Shown here: positions 18,761 to 27,732 of the stretch, in pieces
Position numbering within the stretch: the stretch's first letter is position 1
Layout of the letters: the number at the start of each line of letters is the position of its first letter
From: Sphingomonas carotinifaciens
Lineage (GTDB): Bacteria; Pseudomonadota; Alphaproteobacteria; Sphingomonadales; Sphingomonadaceae
Assembly (NCBI RefSeq): GCF_009789535.1
Contig: NZ_WSUT01000005.1
Location: 1,389,001-1,453,000, forward strand
DNA: 64,000 bases
Reading direction: 5' to 3'
Translations under genes and position numbers: made by a program
The notes under the pieces: generated by a model
Databases searched by the model: none
Told to the model about the DNA's origin: nothing
Seen by the model: only the letters and a program-made list of their open reading frames with translations

Positions 18761-19513
18761 TCAGCGTGGCGAGAGTTCGCTCACCGGCTGGTGGATGCCG
18801 CATTCCACCTTGCCCATGCCGCGCCAGCGGCCGGCACGCGCATCTTCGCCGGGCTTCACCGGGCTGGTGCAGGGCGCGCAACCGATCGACAGATAGCCCT
18901 GCGCTTCGAGCGGATGGCGGGGCAGCGCATGGGTGGCGAAATAGGCGTCGAGATCGGCCTTCGCCCAGTCGGCGAGCGGGTTGATCTTCAGGCGCCCGCC
19001 ATCCGCTTCGAAGCGGGGCAGGGCGGCGCGGGTACCGGCCTGAAAACCCTTGCGGCCCGAAATCCAGGCGTCGAAGGGGGCGAGGGCGCGAGCCAGCGGC
19101 TCTACCTTGCGCAGGTCGCAGCAGCCGTCGGGGTCATAGCCGTGGCGAATGCCCTCGCGGTCCTTGATGGCGAGGAGATGCGGATCGGGGCGAAAGACGC
19201 GCAGCGCGGTCAGCCCCAGATGCTCGACCAGCATGTCGCGATAGGCAAGCGTCTCCCCGAACATCTTTTGCGTGTTGGTGAAGAGTACGGGAATGCCCGG
19301 ATCGACCGCGGCGACCATGTGGAGCAGCACCGCCGACTCCGCACCGAAGGACGATACCGCCGCAACCCGCCCGGCCAGTTCGCCGGTCAGCAGCTCGGCC
19401 AGCATCGCTGGCGCGGGCACGCCGGCAAAGCGCGCCTGCATCCGGGCGGCGTCGGCGGGCGTGAAGGCCGGTGCGGTATCGATCGCGTCGATCGTGCGGG
19501 CGGCTTCAGCCAT
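18761..19513 (-). CDS. cysH: Assimilatory (phospho)adenylyl-sulfate reductase, Fe-S type
   Basis: A 250-aa reductase making sulfite for cysteine synthesis. It has the nucleotide-binding SSFGAESAVLLH and the DGCCDLRKVEPL and GCAPCTSPV cysteine pairs that hold a [4Fe-4S] cluster in APS reductases. The catalytic-cysteine tail ECGIH is also present. On these features APS, not PAPS, is the likely substrate. The start at 19513 overlaps the DUF934 gene by 8 nt. It is the last gene of the sulfate assimilation operon. Confidence 0.94.
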   Translation of the reverse strand: MAEAARTIDAIDTAPAFTPADAARMQARFAGVPAPAMLAELLTGELAGRVAAVSSFGAESAVLLHMVAAVDPGIPVLFTNTQKMFGETLAYRDMLVEHLGLTALRVFRPDPHLLAIKDREGIRHGYDPDGCCDLRKVEPLARALAPFDAWISGRKGFQAGTRAALPRFEADGGRLKINPLADWAKADLDAYFATHALPRHPLEAQGYLSIGCAPCTSPVKPGEDARAGRWRGMGKVECGIHQPVSELSPR

Positions 19514-19952
19514 GGCGCAGCTTCCACACGGGCACGCGCGCATCGGCGGCGGCCTGATAGGGCGTGGGATAACGCGCCAGGCTGCGTTCCAGCACCGCGG
19601 CATCGATCGGCGCCTCGGGCGCGAAGCTGTCGAACCCGCAGCGGCGCATGTGCAGCAGTTGATCGACCAGCACGTCGCCGGCGGCGCGCAATTCGCCCGC
19701 ATAGCCTGCTTCGCGCAGGATCCGTGCGGCGGAATAGCCGCGACCGTCGCGATAGGTGGGGAAGCTGACCTCCACCAGCGCGATCTGGCCGAGATGCGGG
19801 ATCAGGACGCGCGCATCGTCGCCCGCTTCCAGCCGGACCGCGGTGGCGTTGGTCTGGCTGGCGAACGCGTCGAGCGTGACGGCGGGTTCGTCATGCGGCT
19901 CGTCGTCGCGGAAGCGCAGCAGCGCGTCGGTGTTGCCGGCCAGATCAGCCAT
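19506..19952 (-). CDS. DUF934 family protein, sulfur assimilation
   Basis: A 148-aa DUF934 protein, a family found next to cysI and cysH in many proteobacteria and thought to help sulfite reduction, mechanism unknown. The typical block FPTYRDGRGYSAARILRE..GYAGELRA..GDVLVDQL is visible. Both ends overlap neighbours by 8 nt (cysI upstream, cysH downstream), pointing to tight translational coupling. Confidence 0.92.
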   Translation of the reverse strand: MADLAGNTDALLRFRDDEPHDEPAVTLDAFASQTNATAVRLEAGDDARVLIPHLGQIALVEVSFPTYRDGRGYSAARILREAGYAGELRAAGDVLVDQLLHMRRCGFDSFAPEAPIDAAVLERSLARYPTPYQAAADARVPVWKLRHG

Positions 19953-21570
19953 AGATCGCTTCCTTGAAGGGCTGCATGCCGACGCGGCGATAGGTGTCGA
20001 GGAAACGCTCGCCCTCTTCGCGCACCGCGATGTAGCGGTCGGTGACGCGCTCGATCGCATCGACCACGCCGTCCTCGTCAAAACCGGGACCGGTGATCTT
20101 GCCGAGCGACACGTCCTCCGCGCCCGAACCGCCGAGCAGCAGTTGGTAATTCTCGGTGCCCTTCTTGTCGACGCCGAGGATGCCGATGTGACCGGCATGA
20201 TGGTGGCCGCACGCGTTGATGCAGCCCGAAATCTTGAGCTTCAACTCGCCCAGGTCGCGCTCACGGCCGGAGAAGCGCACGCCGATCTTCTGCGCCAGGG
20301 GAATCGAGCGGGCGTTGGCGAGGCTGCAATAATCAAGCCCGGGGCAGGCAATGATGTCGGAGATGAGGTCGAGATTGGCCTCGGCCAGTCCGGCATCGCG
20401 AAGCTGCTGCCAGATGGCGTACAGGTCGGCCTTGCGGACATGCGGCAGCACGATGTTCTGCGCATGGGTGACGCGCAGTTCGTCGAAGCTGTAGCGTTCG
20501 GCCAGGTCGGCCATCAGGTCGATCTGGTCGGCGGACGCATCGCCGGGAATGCCGCCGATCGGCTTCAGGCTGATCGTGACGACGGCGTGGCTGGGCTGCT
20601 TGTGCGCGGACACGTTCTGGTCGAGCCAGACGGCGAAATCCGGATCGCTGCGATCCACCATATCGGGCGCGTCGGCGGCGAAGGCGGGCGCGGCGAACAT
20701 CGCCGAGATACGTTCCAGTTCGGCGACCGGCGGGTCGATGCCGAGGTCGCGGATCTGGGCGAACTCTTCCTCGACCTGACGGCGATATTCGTCCGGGCCG
20801 ATCTCGTGCAGCAGGATCTTGATCCGCGCCTTGTAGATATTGTCGCGCCGGCCATAGCGATTATAGACCCGCAGGCAGGCCTCCAGATAGCTCATCAGAT
20901 GGTCGGCGGTGATGAAGTCCTTCACCTCATGCGCGATCATCGGGGTGCGGCCCATGCCGCCGCCGACGAAGATCTTCGCGCCCAGCTGGCCGTCCCGCTC
21001 CAGCAACTGGATGCCGATATCGTGCAGGCGCATTGCCGCACGATCCTCGTCCGCCGCGATGACCGCGATCTTGAACTTGCGCGGCAGGTAGGTGAATTCG
21101 GGGTGGAAGGTCGACCATTGGCGGATCAGCTCCGCCCAGGGACGCGGATCGGTCACCTCGTCGGCGGCCGCGCCGGCGAACTGGTCGGACGAGATGTTGC
21201 GGATGCAGTTGCCGCTCGTCTGGATGGCATGCATCTGCACCGTCGCCAGTTCGGCCAGGATATCGGGTGCGTCGGCCAGCTTGATCCAGTTGAACTGGAT
21301 GTTCTGGCGCGTGGTGAAGTGGCCGTAGCCGCGGTCATATTTCCGCGCGATGTGGCCGAGCATGCGCATCTGGCGCGCGTCCAGCGTGCCATAGGGTACC
21401 GCGATGCGCAGCATATAGGCGTGGAGTTGCAGATAGAGGCCGTTCATCAGCCGCAGCGGCTTGAACTGATCCTCGGTCATCGCGCCGGACAGGCGACGCT
21501 CTACCTGGTCGCGAAACTCCTCGACGCGCGCGTCGACGATGGACTGGTCGTATTCGTCATACTGGTACAT
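19945..21570 (-). CDS. cysI: Sulfite/nitrite reductase, siroheme and [4Fe-4S]
   Basis: A 541-aa ferredoxin-type sulfite reductase that makes sulfide by six-electron reduction of sulfite. The two nitrite/sulfite-reductase half domains are visible (first GYGHFTTRQNIQFNW, second RVTHAQNIVLPHV). The cluster and siroheme cysteines are in CPGLDYC and SGCINACGHHHAGHIG. The start MYQYDEYDQS at 21570 overlaps the DUF2849 stop by one base. Given the cysH neighbour, sulfite is the likely substrate. Confidence 0.95.
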   Translation of the reverse strand: MYQYDEYDQSIVDARVEEFRDQVERRLSGAMTEDQFKPLRLMNGLYLQLHAYMLRIAVPYGTLDARQMRMLGHIARKYDRGYGHFTTRQNIQFNWIKLADAPDILAELATVQMHAIQTSGNCIRNISSDQFAGAAADEVTDPRPWAELIRQWSTFHPEFTYLPRKFKIAVIAADEDRAAMRLHDIGIQLLERDGQLGAKIFVGGGMGRTPMIAHEVKDFITADHLMSYLEACLRVYNRYGRRDNIYKARIKILLHEIGPDEYRRQVEEEFAQIRDLGIDPPVAELERISAMFAAPAFAADAPDMVDRSDPDFAVWLDQNVSAHKQPSHAVVTISLKPIGGIPGDASADQIDLMADLAERYSFDELRVTHAQNIVLPHVRKADLYAIWQQLRDAGLAEANLDLISDIIACPGLDYCSLANARSIPLAQKIGVRFSGRERDLGELKLKISGCINACGHHHAGHIGILGVDKKGTENYQLLLGGSGAEDVSLGKITGPGFDEDGVVDAIERVTDRYIAVREEGERFLDTYRRVGMQPFKEAIYG

Positions 21571-21866
21571 CAGATCACCCAGCTTCCCGCCTGCGGATCG
21601 GCGGGTTTCAGCGTCAGGTCGGGGCGCACGGTGGGGCCGAGCGCGCGGATACGGTCCTTGATATGCGCGGGGCGGGGGCCGTCGGGCCCGGCCTCGGCAT
21701 CGATCAGATAGGGGACGTTGACGCGGCGCGCGCCTTCCTCCGCCTGCAGGATCGCCTCGCCGCCGGTGCCGACGTCCACCGCATCCTCGACATGGCGCGA
21801 CCAGCTTTCGCCGGTCCACCACACCACATCGCCCGAGGCGAGATCGTTTCCGGTCAACAGCTTCAT
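21570..21866 (-). CDS. DUF2849 family protein
   Basis: A 98-aa protein of the DUF2849 family, usually found just before cysI in alphaproteobacteria. It starts MKLLTGNDLASGDVVWW and looks like a small beta-rich soluble protein; its role in sulfite reduction is not established. It overlaps cobA by 4 nt (ATGA) and cysI by 1 nt. Confidence 0.9.
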   Translation of the reverse strand: MKLLTGNDLASGDVVWWTGESWSRHVEDAVDVGTGGEAILQAEEGARRVNVPYLIDAEAGPDGPRPAHIKDRIRALGPTVRPDLTLKPADPQAGSWVI

Positions 21867-22654
21867 GCCGACAATCCTTCGGCCACCCGCGCCCATCCGG
21901 CAAGCCGGTCCTGTGCATCGGAGAGTTCCACGACCTCGCCGACGACGATGATCGCGGGGCTTTGCACATTTTCGCGGCCGACCATGGCGCCCAGATCGGC
22001 GAGCAGCGTCTTCAGCGCGCGGTGACCCTCCAGCGTGCCCTTTTCCAGCACCGCGACGGGCATGTCGGGCGCGACGCCATCGGCGATCAGCTTGTCGGCG
22101 ATCGCGTCCGCGGTCGCCACGCCCATGTAGATGACGAGCGTGCGGCCCTGGCCGGCAAGGCCGGACCAGTCCTGATCGGTCAGCCCCTTGCACTGGCCGG
22201 CGACAAAGGTCACCGCCGAGCTGTGATCGCGGTGGGTGAGCGGCAGCATCGCCTCCGCCGCGCAGCCGAGTGCCGCCGATACGCCGGGAATGACCTCGAC
22301 GGTCAGGCCGGCGACGCGCACCGCCTCCACCTCTTCGCCGCCGCGGCCGAAGATGAACGGGTCGCCGCCCTTCAGCCGGACGACGATCGCGCCGGTCTTC
22401 ACATGCGCGACGATCAGCGCGTTGATCGCTTCTTGCGGCAGGGTGTGGTGGGCGCGGCGCTTGGCGACCGAGATGCGGCTGGCCCCGGCCGGTGCGATGT
22501 CGAGCACGCGGGGATCGATCAGCCCGTCATGGACGACGACGTCGGCGGATTTCAGCGCCTCCACCGCGCGCACGGTGAGCAGGCCGGGATCGCCGGGTCC
22601 GGCGCCTACCAGGATCACGCGTCCCCGCGCGGTCGGATCGAGAAGCGTAGCCAT
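21863..22654 (-). CDS. cobA: Uroporphyrinogen-III C-methyltransferase
   Basis: A 263-aa SUMT, making precorrin-2 from uroporphyrinogen III with two S-adenosylmethionines. The family signatures VGAGPGDPGLLTVRA, VRLKGGDPFIFGRGGEE and EVIPGVSAA are clear. The CysG N-terminal dehydrogenase/ferrochelatase half is missing, so siroheme must be completed by another protein outside the window. It opens the sulfate assimilation operon, supplying the siroheme needed by CysI. The 71 bp upstream to astD should contain the promoter, but I see no certain elements. Confidence 0.95.
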   Translation of the reverse strand: MATLLDPTARGRVILVGAGPGDPGLLTVRAVEALKSADVVVHDGLIDPRVLDIAPAGASRISVAKRRAHHTLPQEAINALIVAHVKTGAIVVRLKGGDPFIFGRGGEEVEAVRVAGLTVEVIPGVSAALGCAAEAMLPLTHRDHSSAVTFVAGQCKGLTDQDWSGLAGQGRTLVIYMGVATADAIADKLIADGVAPDMPVAVLEKGTLEGHRALKTLLADLGAMVGRENVQSPAIIVVGEVVELSDAQDRLAGWARVAEGLSA

Positions 22655-22725
22655 GATCGTCCATGTGGCGCGACATGGGCGGCGCGGCAATGCACCGATG
22701 CTTTGGCAGGCCTTAGCGCAACTTG

Positions 22726-24138
22726 TTACGCATCGCGCAGGCCGACGCCCAGGCTGGCGCGGGCCGAGTCGGCTTCGCTGCTGACCACCGGATAGGCGCA
22801 ATAGTCCGCGGCGTAATAGGCGCTGGGGCGGTGATTGCCCGACCAGCCGACGCCCCCGAACGGCGCGTTGGAGGCCGCGCCGTTGGTGGGTTTGTTCCAG
22901 TTGACGATGCCGGCGCGGATGTTGGCCCAGAAGCGGTCGTAGAGGCCGGGGGTCTGGCTGACCAGGGAGGCGGACAGGCCGTAGCGGGTGGCGTTCGCCT
23001 CCGCGATTGCCGCGTCGAAATCGTCGACCCGGCTGACCTGCAGGATGGGGCCGAACAGTTCGATGTCGGGCCGCTCCGCCATGCCGGTCACGTCGATGAT
23101 CGCGGGCGACAGGAAGGGGCGGGCCGGATCGGGGCGTTCGAGGTGACGGATCGGGCGGCCGCCGCGCATCAGCAGCGCAAGAAAGCTTTCGCCCAGCTGG
23201 TCGGCGACGTCATTGTCGATGACCGGACCCATGAAGGGGGCAGGCTGGTCATGCGGCGCGCCGACGATCAGGCGCCGGACAAGGCCGCATAGCGTCTCGA
23301 TCAGTGGGTCGTACAGGCGACTTTCCACGATCAGGCGGCGCGCGGCGGTGCAGCGCTGGCCGGCGGTGGTGAAGGCGGACTGGATGACCAGTACCGCGGC
23401 GCTGTGCAGGTCCGGCGTGTCCCACACCACGATCGGGTTGTTGCCGCCCATTTCCAGCGCGAGGATCTTTTCGGGGCGGTCGGCGAACAGGCGGTTGAGG
23501 GCGAGGCCGGTGCGCGCCGAGCCGGTGAAGAGCAGCCCGTCGATCCCGGTATGCTCGGCCAGCGCCTTGCCCTCCGCCGGGCCGCCGATCAGCAGGCGGA
23601 TGCAGCCTTCGGGCACGCCGGCCTCGCGGTAGCAGTCGACCATGAAGGCGCCGACCGCCGGCGTCTTCTCCGACGGCTTGAACACCACCGCATTGCCCGC
23701 GATCAACGCGGGGACGATGTGGCCGTTGGGCAGGTGCGCGGGAAAGTTATAGGGGCCCAGCACCGCCAGCACGCCGTGCGGCTTGTGGCGGACCGCGATG
23801 CGCGCGCCCATCGGCTGTTCCATCCGGCGCTGCGACGTGCGATCCGCATAGGCGGACACCGAGATATCGACCTTGGCGACGACCGAATCCACCTCGGTGC
23901 GCGCTTCCCACAGCGGCTTGCCGGTTTCGCGCGCGATCAGGTCGGTAAAGGCATCCGATTTGGCGCGCACGACATTGGCGAAGCGGCGCATCGTCTCGAT
24001 CCGGAAGGCGAGCGGGCGGGCGGCCCAGCCGGCCCAGGCCTCCCGCGCGGCGGCAACCTCCACGTCCGCGGTGCCGACCGCGAACCGCGCCAGTTCCGTC
24101 CCCGTTGCGGGTTCGAAGGAGATCAACTCTTCGGCCAT
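22726..24138 (-). CDS. astD: Succinylglutamate-semialdehyde dehydrogenase
   Basis: A 470-aa NAD(P)-dependent aldehyde dehydrogenase of the arginine succinyltransferase pathway. The catalytic Cys is in AGQRCTAARR and the Glu in ALEMGGNNPI. The AstD-specific parts GPYNFPAHLPNGHIVPAL and NWNKPTNGAASNAPFGG..GNHRPSAYYAADYCAYP are visible. No other ast gene is next to it here, so the pathway is scattered or the gene has another aldehyde substrate. Confidence 0.93.
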   Translation of the reverse strand: MAEELISFEPATGTELARFAVGTADVEVAAAREAWAGWAARPLAFRIETMRRFANVVRAKSDAFTDLIARETGKPLWEARTEVDSVVAKVDISVSAYADRTSQRRMEQPMGARIAVRHKPHGVLAVLGPYNFPAHLPNGHIVPALIAGNAVVFKPSEKTPAVGAFMVDCYREAGVPEGCIRLLIGGPAEGKALAEHTGIDGLLFTGSARTGLALNRLFADRPEKILALEMGGNNPIVVWDTPDLHSAAVLVIQSAFTTAGQRCTAARRLIVESRLYDPLIETLCGLVRRLIVGAPHDQPAPFMGPVIDNDVADQLGESFLALLMRGGRPIRHLERPDPARPFLSPAIIDVTGMAERPDIELFGPILQVSRVDDFDAAIAEANATRYGLSASLVSQTPGLYDRFWANIRAGIVNWNKPTNGAASNAPFGGVGWSGNHRPSAYYAADYCAYPVVSSEADSARASLGVGLRDA

Positions 24139-24216
24139 TCCTGCCCCTCTTGTTGCGCGTATCGGTAGGGGATCGGGGGATGGGGGGCAAGATTGCGTGG
24201 TACGGCGCCGGGCGGC

Positions 24217-25578
24217 TCAGGCGAGCGCCTCCCCCATCACGCGGATAGCCGCGATCTTCGCATTCAGCGCGCTCCAGTCGTCCGCCGCGTCGATCGGCGC
24301 CCAGATCGCCTCCACCTCGTCGATCAGCATCGAGCAGGGCGCTTCACGGTGCCAATAGGGATGGGTGCGGGGTTTGCGGGGGATGTAGCCCCGGAGGGCG
24401 GCGCGCAGGTCGTTCCATGCGTCGTCGTAATGGTCGGGGAGCGGGCCGCCGAACGCGTCGAAGAAGACGCGGTCGATGCCCGCATCGGTGGCGCGCAGGG
24501 TACGCTCCAGCGTCTGGACCAGCGTGCGGTCCTCGGTCTCGCCGCGGGGGCGGACGCCGAGGCGCCAGAGCAAGGCCTCGCGGATGGCGACCTGATAGCG
24601 CTCGGCAAAGCCCTGCAACGCGGCGATCAGCGGATCGCTTTCGGCAATCAGGCGGAGCGAGGCGGCCAGTTGCATCACGTCCCAGTGGATCGCCTCGGGC
24701 TGGCGGGCAAAGGCGTAGAGGCCGGCATGATCGAAATAGGCGGCGGTGAACTGCGGGTCCCAGGTGGGTGCGAAGCGCCACGGGCCGTAATCGAAACTCT
24801 CGCCGGTGACGTTGATATTGTCCGAATTGAGCACGCCGTGAACGAAACCCGCCGCCATGTAGCGCGATGCCAGCGTGGCGGTCCGCTCCACCACCAGCGT
24901 AAGCAGGCGGACGGGATCGTCGCCATCCTCGCCGTAAAGGTTCGTCAGCACATAGCGGACGAGGCGGCGCATCGCCTCCTCGTCGCGTTCATAGGCAAGG
25001 CGCTGGAAGGTGCCGATGCGGACATGGCTGTGGCTTTGCCGGACAAGGACGGCGCCGCGGGTGGGCGAAGGCTCGTCGCCGCGTTCCAGCGCCTCGCCCG
25101 TCTCGATCAGCGACAGGGTGCGCGAGGTGGGCACGTTCAACGCTTCCAGCATTTCGGTCGCGAGGATTTCGCGGACGCCGCCCTTCAGCGTCAGGCGACC
25201 GTCGCCGAAGCGGCTATAGGGCGTCTGTCCCGAACCCTTGGTGCCGAGATCGATCAGGCGGCCCCGGTCGTCGCGCATCTGCGCAAAGGTGAAGCCGCGA
25301 CCATCGCCGATATCGGGATTGTAGGAGCGGAACTGATGACCGTGGTAGCGCAGCGCCAGCGGTTGCGGCAGCGTGCCGGCCAGGGGCGTGAAGCGGCCGA
25401 AATGGGCGATCCATTCGGCATCGTCCAGCCCGTCCAGGCCGACCTCAGCGGCGGCACGGTCATTGCGGAAGCGCAGGATCGTTTGGGGAAAGTTCGCAGC
25501 CTCCACAGGATCGTAAAAGGCAGGGCCGAGCGTCAGGATTGCGGTTTCGGGGCGATATGCTTGCGGGGAAACGGGCAT
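24217..25578 (-). CDS. selO: Protein adenylyltransferase SelO (YdiU)
   Basis: A 453-aa SelO pseudokinase-fold enzyme that AMPylates protein Ser, Thr or Tyr residues. Family blocks include LALRYHGHQF, DLGTKGSGQTPYSRFGDGR, the GGVREIL region and the active-site GVLNSDNINVTGESFDYGPW. The C terminus ends EALA without the selenocysteine or cysteine found in mitochondrial SelO. It is divergent from the alpha/beta hydrolase gene with only 37 bp between starts. Confidence 0.95.
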   Translation of the reverse strand: MPVSPQAYRPETAILTLGPAFYDPVEAANFPQTILRFRNDRAAAEVGLDGLDDAEWIAHFGRFTPLAGTLPQPLALRYHGHQFRSYNPDIGDGRGFTFAQMRDDRGRLIDLGTKGSGQTPYSRFGDGRLTLKGGVREILATEMLEALNVPTSRTLSLIETGEALERGDEPSPTRGAVLVRQSHSHVRIGTFQRLAYERDEEAMRRLVRYVLTNLYGEDGDDPVRLLTLVVERTATLASRYMAAGFVHGVLNSDNINVTGESFDYGPWRFAPTWDPQFTAAYFDHAGLYAFARQPEAIHWDVMQLAASLRLIAESDPLIAALQGFAERYQVAIREALLWRLGVRPRGETEDRTLVQTLERTLRATDAGIDRVFFDAFGGPLPDHYDDAWNDLRAALRGYIPRKPRTHPYWHREAPCSMLIDEVEAIWAPIDAADDWSALNAKIAAIRVMGEALA

Positions 25579-25615
25579 GCCGCGATATGGTGACGCCTAA
25601 GCGCGGGGTGCAAGC

Positions 25616-26476
25616 ATGACGGCGTATGAGAATTTATATTGGTGGTCGAACGATGGCCTGCGCCTGCATGCGCGCGACTATCCGGGCGATCCGGCGCTGC
25701 CGCCGCTGATCTGCCTGCCCGGCCTGACCCGCAACGCGCGCGATTTCGAGGGAGTGGCGCAGCGTTTCGCCGGGCGTCGCCGGGTCATCGCGGTCGACAT
25801 GCGCGGGCGCGGCGAAAGCGCCTATGCCAAGGACCCCATGTCCTATGTGCCGCTGACCTATGTGCAGGATATCGAGGCGTTGTTGGCGGAGGCCGGGATC
25901 GGGCGGTTCGTGGCGATCGGGACGTCGCTGGGCGGTATCGTGACGATGCTGATGGCAGGGCCGGAGCGGGGGCGGATTGCCGGCGCGGTGCTGAACGATA
26001 TCGGGCCGGAGATCGAGGCGGCGGGGCTGGCGCGCATCCGCGGCTATGTCGGCCGCGCATCGAGCTTCCCGACCTGGATGCACGCCGCGCGCTGCGTGGC
26101 GGAGAATCACGGCGACAGCTATCCCGGCTGGGACATTTCCGACTGGCTGGGCATGGCCAAGCGGCTGTACCGATTGACTGGATCGGGGCGGATCGTGCTG
26201 GACTATGACCTGAAGATCGCCGAGCCGTTTCGGGTGCCGGGGGCGGAGGCGGGGCCGGACATGTGGCAGGCGCTGGCGGCGCTGGCGGGGGTGCCGGTGC
26301 TGGTGGTGCGCGGCGGCCGGTCGGACATATTGTCGGCCGGGGTAGCGGAGCGGATGGCGGCGGCGCTGCCCGATGCGGAGCTGGTGACCGTGCCGGAGGT
26401 GGGGCATGCGCCGACGCTGACGGAGCCGCCTGCGGTCGCCGCGATCGAACGCCTGCTGGCGCGGGTGGCGGCATGA
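25616..26476 (+). CDS. Alpha/beta hydrolase
   Basis: A 286-aa alpha/beta hydrolase. The oxyanion strand is LICLPGLTRNARDF, the nucleophile elbow GTSLGG (Ser), and the C-terminal His is in EVGHAPTL, with the acid probably in RGGRSDI. A short cap is inserted around residues 130-195. The substrate is unknown; an esterase or epoxide/lactone hydrolase are equally possible. It overlaps the next gene by 4 nt (ATGA), so they form an operon. Confidence 0.88.
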   Translation: MTAYENLYWWSNDGLRLHARDYPGDPALPPLICLPGLTRNARDFEGVAQRFAGRRRVIAVDMRGRGESAYAKDPMSYVPLTYVQDIEALLAEAGIGRFVAIGTSLGGIVTMLMAGPERGRIAGAVLNDIGPEIEAAGLARIRGYVGRASSFPTWMHAARCVAENHGDSYPGWDISDWLGMAKRLYRLTGSGRIVLDYDLKIAEPFRVPGAEAGPDMWQALAALAGVPVLVVRGGRSDILSAGVAERMAAALPDAELVTVPEVGHAPTLTEPPAVAAIERLLARVAA

Positions 26477-27618
26477 CGAACCCCCTTCGCATCCTGCACC
26501 TGCATTCCGCCTTCTCGCTGGGCGGCAAGGAGGCGCGCGCGGTACGCCTGATGAACGCGTTCGGCGATGCCGCGCGGCATGTGATCGTGTCGGGCGTGCC
26601 CGGCGAACTGGACGCGCGCGACGCCATCGCCAAGGGTATCCGGTACGAGATCGCGCAGGACGCGCCGCCGCTGACCGGCAAGCCGTCGGTCCGGCGATAC
26701 GAGGCGATCGCCGCCTATATCCGCCGGTTCGACCTGGTGCTGAGTTACAATTGGGGCGCGATCGACGGGCCGATGGCGGCCCGCGTCTTTGCCAAGGGCA
26801 TGCCGCCGATCATCCATCACGAGGACGGGTTCAACGCCGACGAGGCGGGCGGGCTGAAGGTGGAGCGCAACCTGTACCGCCGCATGGCGCTGGGCGCGGT
26901 GCGCGCCCTGGTGGTGCCGTCGCAGGCGCTGGAGGGGATCGCGCTCCAGATCTGGAAACAGCCGCGCGAGCGGGTGCGGCGCATCCATAACGGCATCGCC
27001 ACCATGGCCTATGCCCGCGAGCCCGAAGCCGATGCCATTCCGGGGTTCGTGCGCGATCCCAGGGAGGTCGTCGTCGGTGCGCTGGCGGGCTTGCGCGACG
27101 TGAAGGACCTGACCGCGCTGGTGCGCGCGATGGGCGGGGTATCGGGCCGGTTCCGGCTGGTGATCGTCGGCGAAGGGCCGGAGCGGGCGCGGATCGCGCA
27201 GGCGGCGCTGGCGATGGGGATCGGCGACCGGTTGCTGATGCCCGGGTTCATCGATCGGCCATGGCGCTTCATCCGGCACTTCGACCTGCTGGCGCTGTCG
27301 TCGCGCAGCGAGCAGTTCCCGATTTCGGTGGTGGAGGCGATGGCGGCGGGCCTGCCGATCGCGAGCCCGCCGGTGGGCGACGTGCCGCTGATGGTGGCGG
27401 AGGAGAACCGGCCGTTCATCACCGAACATGGCGGTGAGGTGCGGCTGCGCGATGCCATTCAGGCGTTGATGCGCGATGCGGACCTGCGCCGCACGGTCGG
27501 CGCGGCCAATCAGGCCAAGGCGCGGGCGGAGTTCGACGAAAGCGTGATGATCGCGCGCTATGCCGCCCTGTACGAAGAAGCATTGGGGCGGCCCGGTGCA
27601 CTGGTGCCGCGGAGATGA
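26473..27618 (+). CDS. Glycosyltransferase, GT4-like
   Basis: A 381-aa GT-B fold glycosyltransferase. The N-terminal domain begins LRILHLHSAFSLGGKEARA, with the glycine loop of GT4 enzymes. The C-terminal domain has VVGALAGLRDVKD, the nucleotide-site IVGEGPERARI, MPGFIDRP and the acidic E-x7-E-like SEQFPISVVEAMAAGLPIAS. The likely role is in surface polysaccharide or glycolipid synthesis. It overlaps the hydrolase gene by 4 nt. It is not adjacent to the polysaccharide locus at 45-50 kb. Confidence 0.88.
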   Translation: MTNPLRILHLHSAFSLGGKEARAVRLMNAFGDAARHVIVSGVPGELDARDAIAKGIRYEIAQDAPPLTGKPSVRRYEAIAAYIRRFDLVLSYNWGAIDGPMAARVFAKGMPPIIHHEDGFNADEAGGLKVERNLYRRMALGAVRALVVPSQALEGIALQIWKQPRERVRRIHNGIATMAYAREPEADAIPGFVRDPREVVVGALAGLRDVKDLTALVRAMGGVSGRFRLVIVGEGPERARIAQAALAMGIGDRLLMPGFIDRPWRFIRHFDLLALSSRSEQFPISVVEAMAAGLPIASPPVGDVPLMVAEENRPFITEHGGEVRLRDAIQALMRDADLRRTVGAANQAKARAEFDESVMIARYAALYEEALGRPGALVPRR

Positions 27619-27732
27619 GGCGTGGCAAAAAAGGATTACTGCTGCGGTTTTGGAGCAATTTGAACCCTTTCGCCGCGTCCATGCATATCATTTTTAATCA
27701 ATCCTAATCTTTTCGCTATAGTCCGGCGTGAC

